Source of the DNA: Pseudaminobacter salicylatoxidans
Lineage (GTDB): Bacteria > Pseudomonadota > Alphaproteobacteria > Rhizobiales > Rhizobiaceae
Reading direction: 5' to 3'
DNA length: 64,000 nt
NCBI RefSeq assembly: GCF_003148475.1
Contig: NZ_QGGG01000001.1
Location: 248,001-312,000 of the forward strand
Shown here piece after piece: positions 48,206-56,642 of the stretch. The notes beneath the pieces were generated by a model that worked only from the letters and a program-made list of their open reading frames with translations, had not been told where the DNA came from and did no database searches. Made by a program: the position numbers and the translations under genes. The stretch's first letter is position 1, and every line of letters begins with the position of its first letter.

Positions 48206-48298
48206 ATGAGGAAGGAGCACAGCAGGGCGGGGGTGAGCGGCGGTGCCATCCGTCGCGTTTCCGGCACGGTTTGCTCGCGTCCGGGTCCTGCCGCATGA
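48206..48298 (+). CDS. Candidate 30-residue leader ORF coupled to livG
   Basis: ATG 48206 is preceded by GGGAGGAGCGAAC, the best ribosome binding site of the region, and the frame ends at TGA 48296-48298, overlapping the livG-like ATG 48295 (ATGA). The peptide is basic and Ser/Gly-rich (MRKEHSRAGVSGGAIRRVSG at its start) with no known motif. Since ATG 48295 has no ribosome binding site of its own, the ORF may serve to feed ribosomes to livG. Confidence 0.5.
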   Translation: MRKEHSRAGVSGGAIRRVSGTVCSRPGPAA

Positions 48299-49098
48299 AG
48301 CAGGAGCGCATGGCCGCCGCCCGTGAGCCGGTTCTTGTCTGCGAGAATGTCAGCCGCTGGTTCCAGGGCGTGCATGCGCTCAAGCATGTGTCCGTTTCCA
48401 TCGGCAAGGGCGAGATTTTCGGCCTCGTCGGCCCCAACGGGTCGGGCAAGACCACGCTGGTCAATGCCATCACCGGCTTCTACCCGCCGCAGGAAGGCCG
48501 CATCCTTTTCGAAGGCCGGCAGATCAGCGGCCTGAAGCCCTACCGCATCGCCGAAAGCGGCATTGCCCGCACCTTCCAGAACGTCGCGCTGTTTCGCGGC
48601 ATGAGCGTGCTCGACAACATTCTCATGGGCCGGCACATCTTCATGCGGCCCAACCCGCTCGCCTCGCTGTTCTACTGGTGGTGGGCGCAGCGCGAGGAGA
48701 TCGCGCACCGCCGCAAGGTGGAGGAGGTGATCGACCTCCTGCAGCTTGAAAGCGTGCGCGACGAGCATGTCGATGTCATTCCGCTGGGCCTTCAGAAACG
48801 CGTAGAACTGGCGCGCGCGCTGTGCGCCGAGCCGCGCATGCTGGTGCTGGACGAGCCGATGGCCGGCATGAACCAGGAAGAAAAGGAGTATATGGTCCGC
48901 TTCATCCTCGACGCGCAGGAGGCGCTGGGGCTGACGGTCCTCATCATCGAGCATCACATGGACGTGGTGACAGCCATCTGCGAGCGGGTGCTGGTGCTCA
49001 ACAACGGCTCGCGCATCGCCGAAGGTCCGGCGCGCGAGGCGATTTCCGATCCGCAGGTGGTCGAGGCCTATATCGGAAAGGCGCGCCATGCAGCTTGA
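48295..49098 (+). CDS. Branched-chain-type ABC transporter ATP-binding protein (LivG family)
   Basis: This 267-residue ATPase has Walker A GPNGSGKTT (46-54), the LivG-specific RTFQNVALFRGMSVLDNILMG (in part), a signature region LGLQKRVELARAL with an unusual Q-K in place of GGQ, Walker B MLVLDEPMAGMN and the H-loop EHHMDVV. ATG 48295 overlaps the leader ORF stop; ATG 48310 has AGGAG only 3 bases away and is the alternative. It opens a seven-gene operon to 56481 and overlaps the next gene by 11 bp. Confidence 0.93.
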   Translation: MKQERMAAAREPVLVCENVSRWFQGVHALKHVSVSIGKGEIFGLVGPNGSGKTTLVNAITGFYPPQEGRILFEGRQISGLKPYRIAESGIARTFQNVALFRGMSVLDNILMGRHIFMRPNPLASLFYWWWAQREEIAHRRKVEEVIDLLQLESVRDEHVDVIPLGLQKRVELARALCAEPRMLVLDEPMAGMNQEEKEYMVRFILDAQEALGLTVLIIEHHMDVVTAICERVLVLNNGSRIAEGPAREAISDPQVVEAYIGKARHAA

Positions 49099-51049
49099 GG
49101 ACATCAGGACCGCCGCCGAATCCGCTGCCCTGCACCCGAACTGGAGGGAAGGCGACCATCTGCTGGCGCTTCTGGCGAAGAACGCCGGGGAACGTCCCAA
49201 CGAGGTCGCCATGCGCGAGCGCGACCACGGCATCTGGCAGGAATATAGCTGGGCCGACTATCTCGACATCGTCGTTTCCTTCGCCGCCGGGCTGGAGGAA
49301 GCGGGTGTGACCGCGCATGATCTCGTGGCCGTGATCGGCGACAACCGTCCGAACCTCTATTTCGCCATGCTGGGCGCGATCTGCCTGCGCGCGGTGCCGT
49401 CTCCGGCCTACCCGGACGTGCCGCCGGAAGAGCTTGCCGGCCAGTTGCGGCGCGAGGGCATCCGCGTGGCTGTGGCCGAGGATCAGGAGCAGGTTGACAA
49501 GCTCTTGCTGGCGCGCCGCAGCCATCCCGACCTGCAGCTCATCGTCTACGACGATCCGCGCGGCCTGAGCGGCAAGGACCAGCCGGAAGGCACCGTGTCG
49601 TTCGAGACGCTGCTGGAGCGCGGGCGTGCGCGGCTGAAGCGGGAGCCGGGCCTGAAAGACGACCTGCTGTCGCGGCCGAGCGTGCACGACGTGGCGATCC
49701 TGCTGCACTCTTCCGGCACCACCGGCGTGCCCAAGGGCGTGCCGCTGAAGCACGGCCATCTCATTTCGGGTGTGCGCAACGCGGCGGCTGCCGGCTATTT
49801 CCGGCAGGGCGAGGTGCATATGGCCTATCTGCCCATCGCATGGGTCGGTGATTTCACCTTCTCGGTCGCGGCGGCGCTGGAGCTGCGCTTCGTCGTCAAC
49901 ATTCCCGAGGCGCAGGAAACCGCGCTGCACGACATGCGCGAGATCGCGCCCACGCTCTATTTCTGCTCGCCGCGCGCCTGGTCGGCCATGCTCACGCGCA
50001 TTCAGGTGGGTATTGCCGAAACCACCCGCTTCAAGCGCTGGCTCTATGACCGCTTCATGCCGTTCGCGGTGGAGATGGAGCGCGCGCGCCTCGACGGACG
50101 GCAGCCCGGTGCCCTGCAGAAGCTGCGCTATGCGCTCGGCAGCTTCCTCATCTATGGGCCGATCAAGGATCATCTCGGCCTGTCGCGGGTCGAGCGCGCC
50201 TATACGGCCGGGGAGGCCATTGGCGAGGACGTGTTCCTATTCTTCCGCGCGCTGGGGCTCAATTTGCGCCAGTTCTACGGCCAGACGGAAAACTGCGCGC
50301 TGGCTGTCGCCCAGTCCCCGGATGACATCAGCCTCACCTCTGTGGGGCGTCCGTTCCCCGGCGTGGAGGTGAAGATCGATGACAGCGGCGAAATCCTGCT
50401 GCGCGGCGACAATATCTTCGACGGCTACTACAAGGACCCGGAAGCCACCGCCAAGGCGCTGCGCGGCGGGTGGCTGCATACCGGCGATGCCGGGCAGTTC
50501 GACGATGATGGCCAGCTCGTGGTGCTGGGCCGCGTTTCGGAAGTGATGCACACGGCCTCCGGCACGCGCTACATCCCGACCTATCTGGAAAACCGACTGA
50601 AGTTCAGCCAGTTCGTCAAGGATGTCTGCGTGGTCGGCTCCGGCCGCGATTTCCTCTCGGCAATCGTCTGCATCGACCTGCAGGCGACGGGACAGTGGGC
50701 GCAGGAAAACGGCGTCGCCTACACTTCCTATGCCGAGCTGTCGCAGAGCCCGGCGATCTACGATCTGGTGCAGGGCATCATCGCGCGCCTCAACGCAGCC
50801 CTGCCTTCGGGGCTCGCCATCAGCCGCTTTGTCAATCTGCACAAGGAGTTCGACCCCGACGACGGCGAGGTGACGCGCACGCGCAAGCTGCGCCGCGACG
50901 TCATCGACGAGCGCTATCGACGCATCATCGAGGCGACCTATACCGGCGACCGGGAGATCGAGTTCGAGGCGCAGATCGCCTACGAGACCGGTCAGACAGG
51001 CGTCATCACCCGAAAGCTGACCATTCGCACGCTGGGCGAGGGAGCCTGA
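49088..51049 (+). CDS. AMP-binding acyl-CoA ligase (long-chain fatty-acid-CoA ligase family)
   Basis: This is a 653-residue adenylate-forming enzyme. The ATP motif is HSSGTTGVPKGVPL (about 207-220), then YLPIAWVGD, the A5-like FYGQTENC and the A7/A8 region DGYYKDPEATAKALRGGWLHTGDAGQFDDDG in part. It follows the FadD15/FACS form with a large N-domain. It is embedded inside a Liv-type importer operon between livG and livH, so it would activate the imported acid as its CoA ester as soon as it enters. Substrate could be aromatic, branched or fatty acid. Confidence 0.92.
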   Translation: MQLEDIRTAAESAALHPNWREGDHLLALLAKNAGERPNEVAMRERDHGIWQEYSWADYLDIVVSFAAGLEEAGVTAHDLVAVIGDNRPNLYFAMLGAICLRAVPSPAYPDVPPEELAGQLRREGIRVAVAEDQEQVDKLLLARRSHPDLQLIVYDDPRGLSGKDQPEGTVSFETLLERGRARLKREPGLKDDLLSRPSVHDVAILLHSSGTTGVPKGVPLKHGHLISGVRNAAAAGYFRQGEVHMAYLPIAWVGDFTFSVAAALELRFVVNIPEAQETALHDMREIAPTLYFCSPRAWSAMLTRIQVGIAETTRFKRWLYDRFMPFAVEMERARLDGRQPGALQKLRYALGSFLIYGPIKDHLGLSRVERAYTAGEAIGEDVFLFFRALGLNLRQFYGQTENCALAVAQSPDDISLTSVGRPFPGVEVKIDDSGEILLRGDNIFDGYYKDPEATAKALRGGWLHTGDAGQFDDDGQLVVLGRVSEVMHTASGTRYIPTYLENRLKFSQFVKDVCVVGSGRDFLSAIVCIDLQATGQWAQENGVAYTSYAELSQSPAIYDLVQGIIARLNAALPSGLAISRFVNLHKEFDPDDGEVTRTRKLRRDVIDERYRRIIEATYTGDREIEFEAQIAYETGQTGVITRKLTIRTLGEGA

Positions 51050-51053
51050 GCCG

Positions 51054-51932
51054 ATGGAATATTTTATCGAACTCGTGGTCAACGGCGCGCTTACCGGCCT
51101 GATGTACAGCCTCGTCGCGCTCGGCTTCGTGCTCATCTACAAGTCCGCCGGCGTGCCCAATCTTGCGCAGGGCGCCATCGTCATGATCGCCGGCTATGCC
51201 GTCTGGCTGCTCTATGCGTCGGGCCTGCCGCTGGTGGTGGCGGTGGTCGTCGCGGCGGCGGTCATGTTCGGGCTCGGCCTGCTCACCGAGCGCTTCCTGC
51301 TCAGGCGCATGGTCGGCCAGCCGATCATCATGATCGTCATGCTCACGCTCGGCCTTGAGATATTCCTGCGCGGATTCGGTCCCGGCCTGCTCGGGGCGGC
51401 GCCCAAGTCGCTCGACATCGGCATCGGTCTTGCGCCCATCGTGGTGGGCGACGTCTTCATCAACCGCGCCTATCTCGTCGGCGGCATCGTCGCCATCCTG
51501 CTCATCGGGGCTTCGCTGCTCTTCTTCCGAACCCGCCTCGGCACCAAGCTGCGCGCCGTCTCCGACGATCATATTTCGAGCTGGGCGGTGGGCATTTCGG
51601 TGGAGCGCGCCATCGGCATCTCCTGGGGCCTGGCCGGCATCACGGCGGTGGCGGCCGGCACGCTGTGGGGTTCGGTGCAGGGCGTAGACTGGACGCTCTC
51701 CACGCTGCTGTTCCCGGCGATCGCAGTGGTCATTCTCGGCGGCATCGATTCCATCTGGGGCGTGCTGGTGGGCGGCCTTCTGGTGGGCATCCTCGGCAGC
51801 GTCATCCCCGGCTATGTCGACGCCGTCGTCGGCGGCGGCACGCGCGACGTGGTCACCTCGCTCATCATCCTCGTCACCATCATGATCCGCCCCTACGGCA
51901 TTTTCGGCCGCGAAGACATCGAGAGGATCTGA
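51054..51932 (+). CDS. Branched-chain-type ABC permease (LivH family)
   Basis: This 292-residue inner-membrane permease begins MEYFIELVVNGALTGLMYSLVALG, typical LivH, with about eight helices. Further segments are IYKSAGVPNLAQGAIVMIAGY, RTRLGTKLRAVSDDHISSWAVGI and a C-terminal PYGIFGREDIERI. The start is 4 bp after the ligase stop. Confidence 0.95.
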   Translation: MEYFIELVVNGALTGLMYSLVALGFVLIYKSAGVPNLAQGAIVMIAGYAVWLLYASGLPLVVAVVVAAAVMFGLGLLTERFLLRRMVGQPIIMIVMLTLGLEIFLRGFGPGLLGAAPKSLDIGIGLAPIVVGDVFINRAYLVGGIVAILLIGASLLFFRTRLGTKLRAVSDDHISSWAVGISVERAIGISWGLAGITAVAAGTLWGSVQGVDWTLSTLLFPAIAVVILGGIDSIWGVLVGGLLVGILGSVIPGYVDAVVGGGTRDVVTSLIILVTIMIRPYGIFGREDIERI

Positions 51933-51933
51933 C

Positions 51934-53007
51934 ATGTTCTATCGCCTCGCCGGTGTCCATCACACGCGCTACGAACAGGCCCGCGCGCTCTGGCCGGTCC
52001 CGGCCGACCGCTGGCAGGTCCTTGTCATCGCGTTGCTGGCGCTGGCCGCCCCCTTCTACCTGTCCGACCTCTATCTCGGCAGCTACATGCTGCCTTGGCT
52101 GATCTGGAGCGCCGGCGCGCTGGCGCTGACGCTTTTGATGGGCATGGCCGGCCAGCTCCATTTCGGCTTCGCGGCGGTCATGGCGATCGGCGCCTACAGC
52201 TCCATCCATCTGGCGCGGCTGGGCATCCCTTTCGAACTGACGCTGGTGGGGGCGGGGCTCGTTTCGGCCGTCATCGGCTCGCTGTTCGGCGCTGCGGCAC
52301 TGCGGGTGAAGGGGCTCTATCTCGTCATGGCGACGCTCGCCATGCAGTATCTGGTGGACTGGGTCATCATCAACGTGCCGGCCATTTCCGGCGGCGCGCA
52401 GGCGACCTTGCGCACGCCTGCCGTGTCGTTCCTGTTCGTGCCGCTCGAAAGCCTCACCGCGCGCTATTATCTGGCGCTTGCCTGGGTGGCGCTGTCGGCG
52501 GTGTTCTTCCTGAACGTGAAGCGCACCAGCTTCGGCCGCGCGCTGGTGGCCATCCGCGACAAGGATTTCGCCGCAGCCGTCATCGGCGTCGACCCGTTCC
52601 GCTACAAGCTGATGGCCTTCTTCACCTCGTCCTTCATGGGCGGCGTGACGGGGGCGATCCTCGCCTTCTGCTACTATCGCGCGGTGACGCCGGAGCAGTT
52701 CTCCTTCAACGTCTCCATCCAGCTCGTGGCGATGGTGCTGGTGGGCGGCCTCGGCAGCGTGGTCGGCGGCTTCCTGGGGGCTGGCTTCGTGCTGCTCATC
52801 CCCATCATGCTCACCAATTTCGTGGCCGGGCTGGCCGCGTCCGGCTGGCTGGCGGTGTCGTCCAACCTCTTGTCGCATCTGCCGCTGATGATCTACGGCG
52901 CGCTGATCATCGGCTTCCTGCTGTTCGAGCCGCTGGGGCTCGCCAAGATCTACGACAACATTCGCAAATATTTCCTGGTCTGGCCGTTCAGGCATGCAAG
53001 GAGCTGA
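51934..53007 (+). CDS. Branched-chain-type ABC permease (LivM family)
   Basis: This 357-residue inner-membrane permease starts 1 bp after the livH stop. It has the LivM N-terminal extension, nine or ten helices, GMAGQLHFGFAAVMAIGAYSS, the cytoplasmic RTSFGRALVAIRDKDFAAAVIGVD and LVGGLGSVVGGFLGAGFV. It pairs with LivH to form the channel. Confidence 0.95.
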   Translation: MFYRLAGVHHTRYEQARALWPVPADRWQVLVIALLALAAPFYLSDLYLGSYMLPWLIWSAGALALTLLMGMAGQLHFGFAAVMAIGAYSSIHLARLGIPFELTLVGAGLVSAVIGSLFGAAALRVKGLYLVMATLAMQYLVDWVIINVPAISGGAQATLRTPAVSFLFVPLESLTARYYLALAWVALSAVFFLNVKRTSFGRALVAIRDKDFAAAVIGVDPFRYKLMAFFTSSFMGGVTGAILAFCYYRAVTPEQFSFNVSIQLVAMVLVGGLGSVVGGFLGAGFVLLIPIMLTNFVAGLAASGWLAVSSNLLSHLPLMIYGALIIGFLLFEPLGLAKIYDNIRKYFLVWPFRHARS

Positions 53008-53027
53008 CGACGGGACACGCCGGAAAG

Positions 53028-53049
53028 CGGCGCGCGCAGCAGCGCGCCG
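53028..53049 (+). promoter_or_regulatory. Intra-operon hairpin upstream of the livK-like gene
   Basis: CGGCGCGC and GCGCGCCG pair perfectly around GCAGCA in the 77-bp gap between the livM-like and livK-like genes. No T run follows. It may protect or separate the binding-protein message. Confidence 0.5.
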
Positions 53050-53084
53050 GGAATTTGGGACAGGGCAATCAGTGGAGGAAATTC

Positions 53085-54329
53085 ATGAAGTGGTTCAGGA
53101 AGCACCTATTCGCATCGGCGCTCATGGCGGGCATGGCCGCCGCAGGCGCGGCCCATGCCGAGGACGGCACCATCAAGTTCGGCCTGCTGCAGGATTTCAC
53201 GGCCGTCTACACCTTCGTGTCGGGTGAATACAATCAGGGCCAGCGAGACTATCTCACGCTGGTCAACCAGGAAGGCGGCATCGACGGGCAGAAGTTCGAG
53301 GCCATCGTGCGCGACACCGGCAACCAGCCCCAGCGCGGCATCGAGGCCTATAACCGCGCCAGGGAGGAAGGCGCGATCCTGTTCGACTTCCTTTCCACGC
53401 CCGTCTCTCGCGCGCTGGTCGACAGCGTTCTGAAGGACAAGGTGGTGATGATCACCCCCGTCCACGGCCGTGGCGATGCCTCTGACGGCGAGACCTTCCC
53501 CTACATCTTCCCGATGATGGCGACCTATTGGTCGCAGGCCACCGTTCTGGCGAAATATCTGGAGGACCATGGCGGGCTGGAAGGCAAGAAGATCGCGCTG
53601 GTGCATATCGATTCGCCCTTCGGCCGCGAGCCGATCCCGGTGCTGGAGGACCTGGCCAAGGACAAGAAGTTCGAGTTCAAGGCCTTCGCCTATCCGAGCC
53701 CCGGCAACGAGCAGTCGGCGACATGGAGCGAGGTGCGTCGCTTCCGTCCCGACAACGTGCTGATCTGGGGTGCAGGCGGCGGCCAGCCGGTTTCCGTGCG
53801 CGAGGCCATCCGCAACGGCATTCCGCCCGAGAACGTGCTGTCTGTGGTGTGGCTTGCCGAAACCGACGCCAAGAATGTCGGCGCCGATACCATGAAGGGC
53901 GTCAAGCGCTTCGAGGCGGTCGCCACCGGCAAGGACAATCCGATCCTCAAGCGCATCCAGGAGAAGGTGATCGACGCCGGGCTTGGCGCGGGCGAAGCCG
54001 CCAATGTCGGCACCAGCTATTACAATATCGGCGTCGCCACGATGGCGGTGGCGGTGGAAGCCGCGCGGCAGGCGCTGCAGTCGGAGGGCGCGCCGCTCAC
54101 CGGCGAGAAGCTGAAGGCCGGCTTCGAGAAGATCAAGGACTTCAACGCCGAGGGCCTGATGCCGGCCGTGACCATCACCGCCAAGGACCATCAGGGTGGC
54201 GGCGCGGGCCGCGTGTCGCAGTGGAACGGCGAGGCCTGGGAGCCGGTCTCCGATTGGGGCGCGGCCTATCAGGACATCGTCCAGAAGGAAATCGCCCACG
54301 GCGCGGCCTCCTTCAAGGAAGGCAAGTAA
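53085..54329 (+). CDS. Branched-chain-type ABC substrate-binding protein (LivK/Leu-Ile-Val-BP family)
   Basis: This 414-residue periplasmic protein has a Sec signal (MKWFRKHLFASALMAGMAAA, cleaved near AHAED). The mature part is a type 1 periplasmic-binding fold: IKFGLLQDFTAVYTFVSGEY, NQEGGIDGQKFEAIVRDTGN, KIALVHIDSPFGREPIPVLE. GTGGAGGAAATTC precedes the ATG. The 'DFTAVYTFV' start resembles binding proteins from aromatic-acid-type importers more than leucine-binding proteins, in my reading; the ligand is not decidable. Confidence 0.93.
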   Translation: MKWFRKHLFASALMAGMAAAGAAHAEDGTIKFGLLQDFTAVYTFVSGEYNQGQRDYLTLVNQEGGIDGQKFEAIVRDTGNQPQRGIEAYNRAREEGAILFDFLSTPVSRALVDSVLKDKVVMITPVHGRGDASDGETFPYIFPMMATYWSQATVLAKYLEDHGGLEGKKIALVHIDSPFGREPIPVLEDLAKDKKFEFKAFAYPSPGNEQSATWSEVRRFRPDNVLIWGAGGGQPVSVREAIRNGIPPENVLSVVWLAETDAKNVGADTMKGVKRFEAVATGKDNPILKRIQEKVIDAGLGAGEAANVGTSYYNIGVATMAVAVEAARQALQSEGAPLTGEKLKAGFEKIKDFNAEGLMPAVTITAKDHQGGGAGRVSQWNGEAWEPVSDWGAAYQDIVQKEIAHGAASFKEGK

Positions 54330-54331
54330 CC

Positions 54332-55123
<792 letters not shown>

Positions 55124-55140
55124 GCCGCAGCGCCTGAGCC

Positions 55141-55245
55141 TGGAGCGTTTCCTGTTCCGGAGGCGTCGGAACCGCTCCATCTATTTGTTTTACGTATTTC
55201 GCGGCGAGCAAAACCGCTTCGCACTTCGCCGGAAATGCTCTTAAG
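55141..55245. repeat. Intergenic two-hairpin repeat of rhizobial type
   Basis: The first hairpin has GGAGCGTTTCC-like and GGAACCGCTCC-like arms (about 55142-55178), followed by TATTTGTTTTACG and a second imperfect hairpin (GCGGCGAGCAAAACCGC, then GAAATGCTCTT). This GAGCGTTTCC...CGCTC...TTGTTTT...GCAAAACCGCTTCGCACTT layout is, from memory, one of the commonest dispersed repeats in Mesorhizobium-like genomes. It sits inside the operon between the livF-like and PaaK-like genes. Confidence 0.75.
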
Positions 55246-55257
55246 GAGACACCCGCC

Positions 55258-56481
55258 ATGGCCGAGTTCTACGATGTGCAGGAAGGCGCCGACCCCCAGG
55301 CGCGCGAGGCCAGCCTGTTCGCCGCGCTGGTGCAGGCGCTGGCGCGGGCCAAGGCGGACCAGCCCGCCTGGGCCGGGCGACTGGTGGGCATAGACCCCGC
55401 CGCCATCACCTCGCGCGCCGCCCTGCAATCCCTGCCGGTGCTGCGCAAGTCGGACCTTGCGGGCATGCAGCGCGCCAACCCGCCCTTCGGCGGGCTCAAT
55501 GCGACCCCGGTGGGCGATCTGGCGCGGCTGTTCATCTCGCCCGGATCGATCTTCGATCCCGAAGGCCACGGCAGGGACTGGTGGGGGGCGGCGCGCGCGC
55601 TCCATGCGGCGGGCATCAGGCGTGGCGACGTGGTGCTCAACACCTTCTCCTATCATCTCACTCCGGCCGGCGCGATGTTTGAGAGCGGGGCGCATGCGCT
55701 GGGCTGCGCGGTCATCCCCGCCGGGCCGGGCAATACGTCCGAGCAACTCGCGGCGATCGCGCATTATCGCCCGAACGCCTATATCGGCACGCCGGACTTT
55801 TTGAAGATATTGTTCGACAAGGCCGAGGAGACCGGCCAGCCGGCCGACAGCCTGCGCCGCGCGCTGGTTTCGGGCGCCGCCTTTCCGCCATCGCTGCAGC
55901 AGGAGTTTTCCGCGCGCGGCGTGGCCGCGCGCCAGTGCTACGGCACGGCCGACCTCGGTATCGTTGCCTATGAGGGCGACGGGCCGGGCATGGTGGTCAA
56001 CGAGGGCGTCATCCTCGAGATCGTACGCCCCGGCACCGGCGAGGCGATGCCAAATGGCGAGGTCGGCGAGGTGGTGGTCACAAGGCTCAACCGCGACTAT
56101 CCGCTGTTCCGCTTCGCCACCGGCGATCTTTCCTGCATCATGACCGAACCGGCCACCGACGGGCGCACGAACCACCGCATCAAGGGCTGGATGGGCCGCG
56201 CCGACCAGGCGACCAAGGTGAAGGGCATGTTCGTGCGGCCCGAGCAGATGGCGGCCATCGCCCACGCCATGCCGGAGCTTGGCCGTCTGCGGCTGGTGGT
56301 GACGCGCAGCGACGAGCAGGACGTCATGACGCTGCGCGCCGAACATGGCGCGGGAGTCGAGGGTTTGCGCGACAGGCTTGCGGCCAAGCTTGCCGAAGTC
56401 ACGAAGCTGAAAGGCGCGGTCGAGATCGTGTCGCCCGGTTCGCTGCCGAATGATGGCAAGGTGATCGCCGACGAGCGGTGA
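55258..56481 (+). CDS. PaaK-like phenylacetate-CoA ligase-family protein
   Basis: This is a 407-residue adenylate-forming enzyme of the phenylacetate-CoA ligase type. Family segments are FISPGSIFDPEGHGRDWWGAARAL, VVLNTFSYHLTPAGAMFESGAHALG (in part), YIGTPDFLKILFDKA, CYGTADLGIVAYE, FRFATGDLS and KVKGMFVRPEQM. The glycine-rich ATP loop is SPGSIFDPEG, shorter than the usual SSGTTGKPT of PaaK, so ATP use should be confirmed. AAGGAGACACCCGCC precedes the ATG. It is the seventh gene of the Liv operon and the second CoA ligase in it. Confidence 0.88.
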   Translation: MAEFYDVQEGADPQAREASLFAALVQALARAKADQPAWAGRLVGIDPAAITSRAALQSLPVLRKSDLAGMQRANPPFGGLNATPVGDLARLFISPGSIFDPEGHGRDWWGAARALHAAGIRRGDVVLNTFSYHLTPAGAMFESGAHALGCAVIPAGPGNTSEQLAAIAHYRPNAYIGTPDFLKILFDKAEETGQPADSLRRALVSGAAFPPSLQQEFSARGVAARQCYGTADLGIVAYEGDGPGMVVNEGVILEIVRPGTGEAMPNGEVGEVVVTRLNRDYPLFRFATGDLSCIMTEPATDGRTNHRIKGWMGRADQATKVKGMFVRPEQMAAIAHAMPELGRLRLVVTRSDEQDVMTLRAEHGAGVEGLRDRLAAKLAEVTKLKGAVEIVSPGSLPNDGKVIADER

Positions 56482-56642
56482 GGGCGGGTCGCCGTCCGAT
56501 TAGACTTGACGTGTTCCCGCCTTGCGATTCATTACGCGATGGATCGAAAGGCTGAGGCTTTGACTATCCCGAAATCCCGACATCATGACTGCACCGCCAT
56601 CAGGTGGCTGACGCATCCGGCCGCCGCATGGAGGTGGTGCGG

